Source of the DNA: Faecalibacillus intestinalis
GTDB taxonomy: Bacteria > Bacillota_I > Bacilli_A > Erysipelotrichales > Coprobacillaceae
NCBI RefSeq assembly: GCF_003024685.1
Contig: NZ_PYLQ01000001.1
Span: 186,001 to 250,000 of the forward strand
DNA: 64,000 nucleotides
Direction of reading: 5' to 3'
The notes beneath the pieces were generated by a model, which saw nothing but the letters and a program-made list of their open reading frames with translations, did not search any database and was not told the origin of the DNA. A program made the translations under genes and the position numbers. This document shows positions 43,413-51,657 of this stretch, in pieces; positions within the stretch are counted from its first letter, which is position 1; each line of letters starts with the position of its first letter.

Positions 43413-43445
43413 ATGCTTGAATTATGTATTGAACATGAACTCTAA
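43413..43445 (+). other. Ten-codon frame with a strong ribosome site
   Basis: GAGGTGATT precedes an ATG that opens MLELCIEHEL and a TAA. It is either a leader peptide upstream of the surface-protein gene or the stub of a lost gene. No terminator/antiterminator pair is evident after it. Confidence 0.3.
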
Positions 43446-43468
43446 AAAATACGATAAATTGAAAATCT

Positions 43469-43504
43469 TTGACATCTTCTTACAAGATAGGACATAGCTT
43501 GTAA
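43469..43504 (+). promoter_or_regulatory. Minus-35 box next to an inverted repeat
   Basis: A perfect TTGACA (43469-43474) is followed by TTACAAG-N11-CTTGTAA (43480-43504). No good minus-10 box stands at the right distance, so promoter activity may depend on a regulator bound to the repeat. The gene served would be the vWA surface protein. Confidence 0.4.
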
Positions 43505-43592
43505 AAATATTTTTAATAATTATTTAAAAAGGCAATCAATCGACATGATTTGTATTTTTTTCTTTTTATTGTAGAGATGGAAAGGAGAAAAA

Positions 43593-45182
43593 ATGAAAAA
43601 ATTAATATGTCTTTTAACAGTTTTTGTAAGTTTATTTTTTATGCAAGTTCCTGTTAAAGCAAGTGACATCAATTGGGATATTTCTAAATCAAAAACAGCC
43701 ACACAACTAGATAAAAATTATCGAAGCCAGGTGACACTCTCGCTTCCTGCTAAAAGTGAAAAACTTGTTTCAGATGTTGTTTTTGTTTTAGATAAATCAA
43801 CAAGTACACAAATTGAAAATCAAACTTTAGATATGTTGGAAAATTTACAAACACAAATTTCACAAACAAATGCTAAAGTAAAAGTCGGGATTGTTATTTT
43901 TAATAAAGAGGCAAATGTTTTTGGATGGTTTGATCTAGAAAATGATTTGGATGATATCAAAAAGGCGATTTTTAAAGAAATAACATCTGGAACGAATTGT
44001 CATGCAGGATTATTAGCAGGAAAAGAATTATTGGATCAAGATCAAGAGATAGCAGCTAAACGTAAGTATATGGTCTTTGTTAGTGATGGTATTACTTATA
44101 TGTATAATCAAAAAGCAACGGTTACAGCTTGGTCATTTGAAAATGATGGCATTGTTGCAAGTTGGCCAGGACCTGATAATTGGAATTTAAAATATGGTCA
44201 AGAAGCTCTCCCTGATTGGGATAATTATTTAACAGATGTAAAAGAAAAATTAGCCATTCAAGGAGATCAGTATGATTATCTTTATGGTGAGGCTCCAACA
44301 AATATAATGTCTCTAGAAGAATCTAAAGAAGGGTTAAATTCTGTTGATAAAGCTCTTTATTATACTGTTTCTACTTACCAAGCAATGAAAGATGAAGGAT
44401 ATCATTGTTATTCAATGCTTGCTAATGGATATAGTAATTATCCATGGGCAACATCTTTTATGAATTATTTATCTAAAGGGCAAGAAATTTCTTTTAAAGA
44501 TATTCAAAATGATATTTATTATTTATTGGATCAAGGAACTTATGTAGAAGACTTTATGGGTAAAGGAAAAGACAATTATGGAAATGATTATGATTTTGAC
44601 TTTATAACGGATACAAAACAATTTTATATGATGGTTGGAAATCACAAATATGTTCCAGAATTCATCGAAGAAAATCATTATGGTTTTAATCATCAAGAAA
44701 ATGGTTATGCTTATGAATTATTCTATTATCCTGATGAAAAGGAACATTTTATTTGGAAAATGAATGTACCTGTGAGTCAATTCGAACATGTTCAACTTGT
44801 TTATACTTTACAACTTATAAATCCTCAAAAAAAAGCAGGAGAATATGGGGAATACGATGAAGATGGTCATCTTTTTAAAGAAGGATTAAAGACAAATACG
44901 CAAGCTATTTTACATCCTATTGATAGTTTTTCTAAAGAATTAGAACCTGAAGAATTTTTGTCCCCAACAGTTTCATACAAAGTAATAGAAACTAATGTTG
45001 ATGAACCTGAAAAGCCAAGTGAAACAATTAAAACGGAAGTTAAAAAGTCAACACCTGTAACGACAAGTCCTGTTGCTACGGGAGATGATACAAAACAAGA
45101 ATTTTGGTATGTATTATTGGGATTATCAATTTCAACACTTCTTCTTTTATTAATAAAACATTTCAAGACAAGACGCGAGTAG
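43593..45182 (+). CDS. Surface vWA-domain protein
   Basis: 529 aa. The signal peptide (MKKLICLLTVFVSLFFMQVPVKA) is followed by a mature secreted region. A von Willebrand A domain begins near 65 with the complete MIDAS: VFVLDKSTSTQ (DxSxS), the Thr in SGTNCHAGLLAG and VFVSDGITYM. After about 470 a Pro/Thr/Glu linker leads to SPVATGDD, a membrane helix (WYVLLGLSISTLLLLLI) and KHFKTRRE. The tail has sorting-signal form, but with ATGD in place of LPxTG. It probably is a wall- or membrane-anchored adhesion or pilus-tip-like protein. GGAAAGGAGAA precedes the ATG. Confidence 0.82.
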   Translation: MKKLICLLTVFVSLFFMQVPVKASDINWDISKSKTATQLDKNYRSQVTLSLPAKSEKLVSDVVFVLDKSTSTQIENQTLDMLENLQTQISQTNAKVKVGIVIFNKEANVFGWFDLENDLDDIKKAIFKEITSGTNCHAGLLAGKELLDQDQEIAAKRKYMVFVSDGITYMYNQKATVTAWSFENDGIVASWPGPDNWNLKYGQEALPDWDNYLTDVKEKLAIQGDQYDYLYGEAPTNIMSLEESKEGLNSVDKALYYTVSTYQAMKDEGYHCYSMLANGYSNYPWATSFMNYLSKGQEISFKDIQNDIYYLLDQGTYVEDFMGKGKDNYGNDYDFDFITDTKQFYMMVGNHKYVPEFIEENHYGFNHQENGYAYELFYYPDEKEHFIWKMNVPVSQFEHVQLVYTLQLINPQKKAGEYGEYDEDGHLFKEGLKTNTQAILHPIDSFSKELEPEEFLSPTVSYKVIETNVDEPEKPSETIKTEVKKSTPVTTSPVATGDDTKQEFWYVLLGLSISTLLLLLIKHFKTRRE

Positions 45183-45197
45183 TCGCGTTTTGTTTTT
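45169..45197 (+). terminator. Intrinsic terminator
   Basis: 10-bp stem CAAGACGCGA (45169-45178) with TCGCGTTTTG (45183-45192), one G-U pair, then five T. It overlaps the end of the vWA gene. Confidence 0.85.
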
Positions 45198-45227
45198 GTT
45201 TGTGGTATGATAGCGTGGGTGATGAAA

Positions 45228-46979
45228 ATGTTAGTGTCAATGACAGATTTAACAAAATATAATGGAGAAAAGTGTATTTTAGATCATATAGAATTACATA
45301 TAGAAGATAAAGATAAAGTAGGAATCTTAGGAGTTAATGGGACAGGAAAATCTACGCTTTTGAAGATTATTTCAGGTATTGAAGATTATCAAGGGAAAAT
45401 GACTTATCAAAAGGATTTACGTATTAATTATTTACCACAAACACCTTTGTATAATGAAATGGATACAATTATGGAAACAGTTTATAAACAAATTGATTCA
45501 AAAGATATTCATGATTTTGAAATAAAGGCTCAATTAGGTAAGTTTGGTATTTTAGATGAAACACAAAAGATTAAAGAACTTTCAGGAGGTCAACTTAAAA
45601 GAGTAGCTTTAGCGATTGCTTTAATTAAACCTTGTGATTTACTTATTTTAGATGAACCAACAAACCATTTAGATAATGGTATGATAGAATATTTAGAGAA
45701 GTTTTTAATTAAATGGTCTAAAGGCTTACTCATGGTAACGCATGATCGTTATTTTTTAGAAAGAGTAGTAAATCGTATTGTTGAAATAGATCATGGACAA
45801 GTTTATAACTATGAAGCCAATTATTCAAAATATTTAGAACTGAAACAATTAAGATTAGAAACACAACTTTCTAGTCAAAGAAAAAGAAAACTCTTTTTAA
45901 AGAAAGAACTTGAATGGGTACGCGCTGGTGTACAAGCACGTACAACTAAAAGTAAAGACCGTCTGCAAAGATTTGAAGAATTATCAAAAGTAAAAGATAT
46001 AGAAGTGAATGGAAAAATTGAAATGATTCATACGTTCTCTCGTCTTGGTAAAAAGACGATCGAACTTCATGAAATTTCTAAAAGTTTTGAACAAAAGAAA
46101 CTCTTTGATGAATTTTCTTATATGTTTAAACAACATGATCGTATTGGAATGTTAGGAGATAATGGAACAGGTAAATCAACATTATTAAATATTCTTACAG
46201 GAAGTTTAAAAAGTGATACAGGGTATGTTGAAATTGGAGAAACTGTACGTTTTGGTTATTTTAAACAAGGATATGATGATTTACAAATGAATAAAAAAGT
46301 CATTGATTATATTCAAGAAATTTCTAATGATTTTAAGGTGGATGGACAAGGATTATCAGCTAAAGATATGTTAGAAAGATTTTTGTTTGATGCTAGATTA
46401 CAACATACACCAATTTCTCGTTTATCTGGTGGAGAAAGAAGAAGACTTTATTTATTACGTGTATTAATGATGATGCCAAATGTTCTTGTTTTAGATGAAC
46501 CAACGAATGATTTAGATATTGATACACTTAATATATTAGAAGATTATTTAGATCATTTTGAAGGAATTATTATTACAGTTAGTCATGATCGTTACTTCTT
46601 AGATCGTATTTGTGATGGTTTATTTATTTTACAAAATCAACATTTAAGATATGTTAATGGGGGTTATAGTCAAAATCTAGATACTTCTACTAAAGAAGAA
46701 AAAGAAAAAGGACAAGGGGCTTTGGCTTATAAACAAAGTAAGCAAAATAAAATCAAAATGACATATATGGAAAAGAAAGAATTTGAAGGAATTGAAGATG
46801 TCATTATGGATTTAGAAACAAAATTAAATGAAGTTGAAGAAAAGATGAATGGTGTTACTGATTTTAAAGAAATTGATGAGCTTTCTAAACAAAGAGATGA
46901 AATTCAAAATCAAATTGATGAAAAGAATGAACGTTATCTTTATTTGTTAGAATTACAAGAACAAATTGAAAATCAATAA
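45228..46979 (+). CDS. ABC-F ATPase (Uup-like)
   Basis: About 583 aa with two ATPase domains in tandem and no membrane part. The first has Walker A GVNGTGKST and signature LSGGQLKR, the second GDNGTGKST and LSGGERRR; each has a DEPTN(H/D)LD Walker B. The linker helix pair contains ELEWVRAGVQARTTKSKDRLQRFEEL, the Uup mark, and a C-terminal coiled coil (about 525-583) binds DNA or ribosomes in that group. ABC-F proteins act on the ribosome. The start is uncertain among three in-frame ATGs; the one after GGGTGATGAAA is preferred because a TATGAT lies just before it. Confidence 0.88.
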   Translation: MLVSMTDLTKYNGEKCILDHIELHIEDKDKVGILGVNGTGKSTLLKIISGIEDYQGKMTYQKDLRINYLPQTPLYNEMDTIMETVYKQIDSKDIHDFEIKAQLGKFGILDETQKIKELSGGQLKRVALAIALIKPCDLLILDEPTNHLDNGMIEYLEKFLIKWSKGLLMVTHDRYFLERVVNRIVEIDHGQVYNYEANYSKYLELKQLRLETQLSSQRKRKLFLKKELEWVRAGVQARTTKSKDRLQRFEELSKVKDIEVNGKIEMIHTFSRLGKKTIELHEISKSFEQKKLFDEFSYMFKQHDRIGMLGDNGTGKSTLLNILTGSLKSDTGYVEIGETVRFGYFKQGYDDLQMNKKVIDYIQEISNDFKVDGQGLSAKDMLERFLFDARLQHTPISRLSGGERRRLYLLRVLMMMPNVLVLDEPTNDLDIDTLNILEDYLDHFEGIIITVSHDRYFLDRICDGLFILQNQHLRYVNGGYSQNLDTSTKEEKEKGQGALAYKQSKQNKIKMTYMEKKEFEGIEDVIMDLETKLNEVEEKMNGVTDFKEIDELSKQRDEIQNQIDEKNERYLYLLELQEQIENQ

Positions 46980-47008
46980 TTGACCTTTGTATATACATAT
47001 AGGATAAT
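46980..47008 (+). promoter_or_regulatory. Promoter of the DUF7916-like gene
   Basis: TTGACC (46980-46985), a 17-base spacer and GATAAT (47003-47008), five of six matches in each box. Confidence 0.65.
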
Positions 47009-47035
47009 AGAAATATGAAAAGGAAGGTTTGAGGA

Positions 47036-47929
47036 ATGAAAAGATTATTAAGTTGTACAAGTAGTGAAATGTTGAAAATGGATGGTCAAGAATTAAAACA
47101 AGCAATTCTTGCTAGTGAAGGAAGAACTGTGATGACAGAAACAGTTGTTGCGATTGAACCTTTATTAGGAGATCTTACAAATGCTGAACTTGCTGTTTCA
47201 TTTGGAAGTGACATGGTTTTATTAAATTGTTTTGATTGTAATAATCCAGAAATCAAAGGGTTACCAGAATGTGATAATCCTGTAGAAAAATTAAAAGAAA
47301 TCGTTGGTCGTCCAATTGGATGTAATCTAGAACCAGTTGATTTAGAGGCTGAATTAATGGAAGAAAGACGTGTGATTTCTACAGGTAGACAAGCAAGAAA
47401 AGAAACTTATATTAAAGCTCAAGAATTAGGTTTCAACTTTATTTGTTTAACAGGAAATCCAGGAGTTGGAGTTTCAAATCATTCAATTTGCGAAGCAATC
47501 AAAGAAGCTAAAAAATATTTTAAAGGATTAATTATTGCAGGGAAAATGCATGCAGCTGGAATCGATGAACCAATCGTTGATATGAATAGTATCAAAGAGT
47601 TCATTGAAGCAGGGGCAGATGTTATTTTAATGCCAGCAGTTAATACAGTTCCAGGTTTATCTGAACAAGAAGTGACTGAAGCTTGTCGTTATATTAAAGC
47701 TCATGGGGCTTTATCATTAAGTGCGATTGGAACAAGCCAAGAAGGTGCAGATGAAGGAACAATTCGTGAAATTGCTTTATTAAATAAAAGATGTGGAATT
47801 GATATTCAACATATTGGGGATGCAGGATTCTGTGGTATTGCTTTACCTGAAAACATTATGGCATTATCAATTGCGATTCGTGGTAAAAGACATACATATC
47901 ATAAGATTGCTTCATCTATTAATAGATAA
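47036..47929 (+). CDS. TIM-barrel protein of the DUF7916 type (PEP-phosphonomutase-like annotation)
   Basis: 297 aa with the alternating strand-helix pattern of a (beta/alpha)8 barrel. Strand ends show DMVLLNCFDCNNP, FICLTGNPGVGVSNHSI, GLIIAGKMHAAGID, ADVILMPAVNTVPG, LSLSAIGTSQEGAD and IDIQHIGDAGFCGIALP. The conserved start MKRLLSCTSSEMLKMDGQELKQAI and GRTVMTE identify a family found near PTS genes in Bacillota. It is sometimes named PEP phosphonomutase or HAD-like without proof. No function is established. It is monocistronic with its own promoter and terminator. Confidence 0.65.
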   Translation: MKRLLSCTSSEMLKMDGQELKQAILASEGRTVMTETVVAIEPLLGDLTNAELAVSFGSDMVLLNCFDCNNPEIKGLPECDNPVEKLKEIVGRPIGCNLEPVDLEAELMEERRVISTGRQARKETYIKAQELGFNFICLTGNPGVGVSNHSICEAIKEAKKYFKGLIIAGKMHAAGIDEPIVDMNSIKEFIEAGADVILMPAVNTVPGLSEQEVTEACRYIKAHGALSLSAIGTSQEGADEGTIREIALLNKRCGIDIQHIGDAGFCGIALPENIMALSIAIRGKRHTYHKIASSINR

Positions 47930-47978
47930 AGTGTTATTTATGTTTGAAAGATGTCGTTTAAGTTGTAGATAATGAAAG

Positions 47979-48021
47979 AACGGTTGATTTATAATACATT
48001 AATCATAGATCAATCGTTTTT
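47979..48021 (+). terminator. Terminator with a long loop
   Basis: AACGGTTGAT (47979-47988) pairs with ATCAATCGTT (48009-48018, one G-U pair) followed by T-rich sequence. It ends the DUF7916-like gene and reaches nearly to the ribosome site of the next small gene. Confidence 0.7.
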
Positions 48022-48035
48022 ATATGGAGGTCATT

Positions 48036-48209
48036 ATGAAAAAGGCTCTTATTATTGTATTTATAATGTGTTTATTAGGGATGATTTTTTTATCAGGAAG
48101 TATTGGGATATTTTATGAACCTGTGGAAGTTTCATTAGTAAGCATTCTTTTTGTTGTTTTAATTTTTCTTATCATCGCTTATAAGCTATATAAAAAGAAA
48201 AGAAGATAG
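48036..48209 (+). CDS. Small two-helix membrane protein
   Basis: 57 aa with two hydrophobic stretches (KALIIVFIMCLLGMIFLSGSIGIFY and VSLVSILFVVLIFLIIAY) and a very basic tail KLYKKKRR that should stay in the cytosol. GGAGGT stands 4 bases before the chosen ATG; the in-frame ATG 12 bases earlier overlaps that site. No family could be named. It is bounded by terminators on both sides and so is probably transcribed alone or by read-through. Confidence 0.6.
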   Translation: MKKALIIVFIMCLLGMIFLSGSIGIFYEPVEVSLVSILFVVLIFLIIAYKLYKKKRR

Positions 48210-48213
48210 TTGG

Positions 48214-48238
48214 GAGAGTGTCAAAGACATTCTCTTTT
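48214..48238 (+). terminator. Intrinsic terminator
   Basis: 9-bp stem GAGAGTGTC (48214-48222) with GACATTCTC (48226-48234), loop AAA, one G-U pair, and four T. Confidence 0.8.
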
Positions 48239-48264
48239 ATGTTATAATGGATAAGGTGATAAAC

Positions 48265-49125
48265 ATGAAACATATCTTTATATTAAAACCAGATACTTCT
48301 AAAAGTTTAATTAATTGTATAGTAACAATGATGCAAGGAAAACGTTATGAATTACGCTATACCAAAGATTTAGATGATGCAAGAAAGATAGCCTTATCTT
48401 ATCAAGATGAAAAGGAAGTTTGTCGTTTATACGCGATAGGTGGCGATGGTTTTGTTCATAAGGTGGTCAATGGCATGGTAGGGTCTTTTCATGAACTTGT
48501 TGTCATTCCGCAAGGAACAGGTAATGATTTTGCTAGAAGTATCTACAAAAATTTAGATGCGATAAAGATTTTTAAAGAGTCATTAAATAAGCAAGCCAAA
48601 GCAATTGATGTGATTCAATGTCGAGATGATCTTTATTGTATCAATGTCTTTTGTTGTGGTTTAGATGCTGATGTTGGGAATTTAGTGAATACAAATCGTA
48701 AGACAACCTTATTCCCAAGGATTATGCAGTATAGTTTAACGATTTTAGATAAGATCTTTCATTTAAAATTTTATCCAACTGATATTTATACATATAATAA
48801 AGATATTTATCAAGGTAATGTTTTGATTTGTACCTTTTGTAATGGTCATTATTTTGGTGGTGGCTATCAAGCTGGTTATTATTCATCTTTAGAAGATGGT
48901 ATGATTGATATGTCGGTGGTACCAGAAATATCTAAAAAAGAATTACCATATTATTTAAAAGGACTGATCACCAATACATTACATAAAACAAAAAAATTTC
49001 AACATTTTAAAGAAGATGATGTTTGGGTCAAAACCAATCAATATGTTAATATTGATGGTGAAAAATATGAACCAGGAACATATCACTTAAAATGTTTACA
49101 TAAAAAAATTCAATTAGTTTATTAA
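48265..49125 (+). CDS. Diacylglycerol/lipid kinase (DagK/YegS family)
   Basis: 286 aa. The DAGK catalytic domain shows the nucleotide loop YAIGGDGFVHKVVNGM (about 62-77) and VIPQGTGNDFARS (about 86-98). A C-terminal beta-sandwich includes LEDGMIDMSVV and VNIDGEKYEPGTYHL. These enzymes phosphorylate diacylglycerol or related lipids at the membrane surface. The start at 48265 follows AAGGTGATAAAC; the upstream in-frame ATG has no site. It stands directly before murE with an 10-base gap and may be co-transcribed. Confidence 0.85.
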   Translation: MKHIFILKPDTSKSLINCIVTMMQGKRYELRYTKDLDDARKIALSYQDEKEVCRLYAIGGDGFVHKVVNGMVGSFHELVVIPQGTGNDFARSIYKNLDAIKIFKESLNKQAKAIDVIQCRDDLYCINVFCCGLDADVGNLVNTNRKTTLFPRIMQYSLTILDKIFHLKFYPTDIYTYNKDIYQGNVLICTFCNGHYFGGGYQAGYYSSLEDGMIDMSVVPEISKKELPYYLKGLITNTLHKTKKFQHFKEDDVWVKTNQYVNIDGEKYEPGTYHLKCLHKKIQLVY

Positions 49126-49135
49126 GGAGATTACT

Positions 49136-50509
49136 ATGGAAATAGATTTAAAAACAGATTCACGTAAGGTTAAACCAGGAGATACTTTTATTGCGATTAG
49201 AAATGTTAATCGTGATGGACATGATTATATTCCTCAAGCTATTAAAAACGGGGCAACAAAAGTAATTGTTGAAGAAGGAAATTATGATGTTGAAACTGTT
49301 GTTGTTGAAGATACAAGAGCATATTTAAAAGATTATTTGTATGAACATTATTACCCTTATTTCAAAGATATGAAACTAATTGGAGTTACTGGAACAAATG
49401 GTAAAACAACGATTGGTTATATGATGTATCAAATGATGACGATGCTTGATATTCCTTGTGCATATATGGGGACTATAGGTTTTTATTATTGTGGGAACTT
49501 TATTAAAATGGTTAATACCACACCAGATGTTGATGTACTTTATGATTATTTTATTAAAGCAAAAGATGCCGGGTGTAAAGTATTAGTGATGGAAGTTTCT
49601 TCACATGCGCTTGCGAAAGATCGTATTCATGGCTTAGAATTTGATGAAGTGGCTTTTACAAACTTAACACAAGACCATTTAGATTTTCATAAAACATTAG
49701 AAAACTATGCGAATGCTAAACAACTCTTATTTAAAAAGACAAGAGGAAATAAAATTGCTGTCATAAATGGTGATGATCCACATGCTTCACATTTTGAATT
49801 AGAAGGTAATCAAAATCTTTTGATTTCTGATCAAAAAGGTGATGTTCTCATTCAAAATATTGAATTTTCTCACTTAGGGACAACCTTTACCTTTAAATAT
49901 CAAGAAAAAGAATATCAAACACATATTCAAATGGTAGGAAGATACAATGTTTATAACTATCTTACAGCGATGCTTTTAATTCATGAATTAGGATATGAAA
50001 TTGATGCTATTTTAGCCTTAAATACAAAATTAAAAGCCCCTAAAGGAAGAATGGAACTTATTGTTTATGGAACAAATGGTATCTTTGTAGATTATGCCCA
50101 TACCCCTGATGCCACTTTAAATGTTTTAGAAAGTGCTCAAGAATTTAAAAAAGGAAAAATTATTACGATTATTGGTTGTGGTGGGGATCGTGATACGACC
50201 AAACGACCAATCATGGGGGAAATTGCCTGCAAACATAGTGACCACGTGATTATTACAGATGATAATCCGCGAACAGAAGATCCTCAAAAAATCATTAATG
50301 ATATTTTAGTAGGTGTTAGTGGGAATTATGAAGTTATTAATGATCGTCATCTTGCCATTGTTAAGGGAATGAGTTTATTGAAAGAAAATGACATTTTAAT
50401 GATTTTAGGAAAAGGACATGAAGATTATCAAATTATTGGAACAGAAAAGATTCATTTTTCTGACCAAGAAGAAGTAGAAAAATATATTAAGGAGCATCAA
50501 GATGACTAA
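49136..50509 (+). CDS. murE: UDP-MurNAc-tripeptide synthetase (MurE), probably meso-diaminopimelate specific
   Basis: 457-aa Mur ligase that adds the third residue of the peptidoglycan stem peptide. The short UDP-binding domain has TDSRKVKPGDTFIAI (8-22). The ATP loop is GVTGTNGKTT (about 83-92), with MEVSSHAL and FTNLTQDHLDFH in the middle domain. The C-terminal domain has GCGGDRDTTKRP and TDDNPRTEDP. The DNPR motif is the one that holds the free carboxylate of meso-diaminopimelate, against the lysine-adding enzymes. TTAAGGAGATTACT precedes the ATG. The next gene overlaps by 8 bases. Confidence 0.92.
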   Translation: MEIDLKTDSRKVKPGDTFIAIRNVNRDGHDYIPQAIKNGATKVIVEEGNYDVETVVVEDTRAYLKDYLYEHYYPYFKDMKLIGVTGTNGKTTIGYMMYQMMTMLDIPCAYMGTIGFYYCGNFIKMVNTTPDVDVLYDYFIKAKDAGCKVLVMEVSSHALAKDRIHGLEFDEVAFTNLTQDHLDFHKTLENYANAKQLLFKKTRGNKIAVINGDDPHASHFELEGNQNLLISDQKGDVLIQNIEFSHLGTTFTFKYQEKEYQTHIQMVGRYNVYNYLTAMLLIHELGYEIDAILALNTKLKAPKGRMELIVYGTNGIFVDYAHTPDATLNVLESAQEFKKGKIITIIGCGGDRDTTKRPIMGEIACKHSDHVIITDDNPRTEDPQKIINDILVGVSGNYEVINDRHLAIVKGMSLLKENDILMILGKGHEDYQIIGTEKIHFSDQEEVEKYIKEHQDD

Positions 50510-51302
50510 AATTGCTTTTTTTGATGTCGATGGCACATTGATTAATGTACCTCATCAATTATTAAAACCAACAAAAAGAACAATAGAAGCCTTAAAAGAT
50601 TTTCAAAAACAAGGAAATTATATTGTCGTAGCAAGTGCTAGAGGAGCAATGCCAGATTGTTTAAAGAAAATTCCTTTTGATGGCTTTATTGGTTGTGATG
50701 GTGGATATATTGAATTTCATCAAGAAGTTTTACTCAATAATATCTTTACTGTTAAAGAGTTAAATCTACAAAATAGTGTCTATGAAGCAACAAATGGACA
50801 ATATATTATCAGTGAAAGAAATCAAAGTTATTTCAGTGATATGAATGGTGAACTTATCAAAAAACATTTAAGGCTTTATACAGGAACAGATAAGCTTCCT
50901 GATGATTATGATGATAACTGGCGCTTTCAAAATATCAAAGCCAATACGGTTACAGCACTTTTTTATAGTGCAAAAGACTTACATGAAGCCTTAGATATGT
51001 TACCAAAAGAATGGTCTATCAATACTTATGATACAGGACATATTCGTATGGATGTCCATCCTCAAGGTTACACAAAGGGGACAGCGTGTGAATATTTATA
51101 TCAAAAATTAAATATTCCTAAAGAAAATACGTATGCTTTTGGTGATGGAGAAAATGATATTGAAATGTTGCATCTTGGAGGAACTTCTATTGCGATGGGT
51201 AATGCGGATGATGAAGTTAAAAAACATGCTTCTACAGTGACTTTAACAGTGGATGAAGATGGTATTGCTGATTTTTTTGAAAAGGAATTTAAAATCAAAT
51301 GA
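50502..51302 (+). CDS. Cof-type HAD-IIB phosphatase
   Basis: 266 aa. Motif I FFDVDGTLINVPH at about 5-17, motif IV FGDGENDIEMLHLGGTSIAMGNADDEVK at about 208-235, with a type IIB cap between. It overlaps murE by 8 bases and the ParB-like gene by 4 bases, so it is translationally coupled in this operon. Substrate unknown. It differs from the Cof-type proteins at 6096 and 34102 and has no obvious cell-wall role beyond its position. Confidence 0.86.
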   Translation: MTKIAFFDVDGTLINVPHQLLKPTKRTIEALKDFQKQGNYIVVASARGAMPDCLKKIPFDGFIGCDGGYIEFHQEVLLNNIFTVKELNLQNSVYEATNGQYIISERNQSYFSDMNGELIKKHLRLYTGTDKLPDDYDDNWRFQNIKANTVTALFYSAKDLHEALDMLPKEWSINTYDTGHIRMDVHPQGYTKGTACEYLYQKLNIPKENTYAFGDGENDIEMLHLGGTSIAMGNADDEVKKHASTVTLTVDEDGIADFFEKEFKIK

Positions 51303-51583
51303 GAATTAGAAAAATAAATTTTCAAGAAATAAATTTTGAGTATTGTCCTTATCCTCAATCAATGTATGATTCCATAAAAAGAATAGGACTTTCTTTTCCT
51401 ATTAAAGTGAATATTATTGATGGTCAATATTATTGTAAAGATGGACATAAACGTCTTTCTATTATTCAAGATTTATTAAAAAATGAAGAAGGTTATGAAA
51501 AAAGAAGGGATGTTCCCTATATTATTTATAATGATGGAAGTTCTAGATCTAATGATTGTTGGCGTGATCGCAACATGCATTAG
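51299..51583 (+). CDS. Small ParB/Srx-like domain protein
   Basis: 94 aa. YPQSMYDSIKRIGLSFPIKVNIIDGQYYCKDGHKRLSII matches the ParB N-terminal fold: a 'return to the pool' strand, then DGHKRL, where ParB has GxHR(R/L) for its CTP/phosphate site. There is no DNA-binding or dimer domain. Stand-alone ParB-like domains include nucleases and sulfiredoxin-type enzymes, and a role cannot be given. It overlaps the HAD gene (ATGA) as the last gene of the murE operon. Confidence 0.65.
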   Translation: MRIRKINFQEINFEYCPYPQSMYDSIKRIGLSFPIKVNIIDGQYYCKDGHKRLSIIQDLLKNEEGYEKRRDVPYIIYNDGSSRSNDCWRDRNMH

Positions 51584-51657
51584 ATCTTTTTTCATTTTTT
51601 GAAAGTGGAAAGTATGAAAATTTTAGAGGTATATAATAGCTTTGAGGAAGTGAAGTT

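Noticed and set aside
43380-43592. CIRCE or CtsR heat-shock element before the Hsp70 operon
   Set aside because: No GCACTC/GAGTGC inverted repeat and no tandem CtsR heptads were found on either strand.
49136-50509. MurE of the lysine-adding type
   Set aside because: The DNPR motif is present, as in diaminopimelate-adding enzymes.
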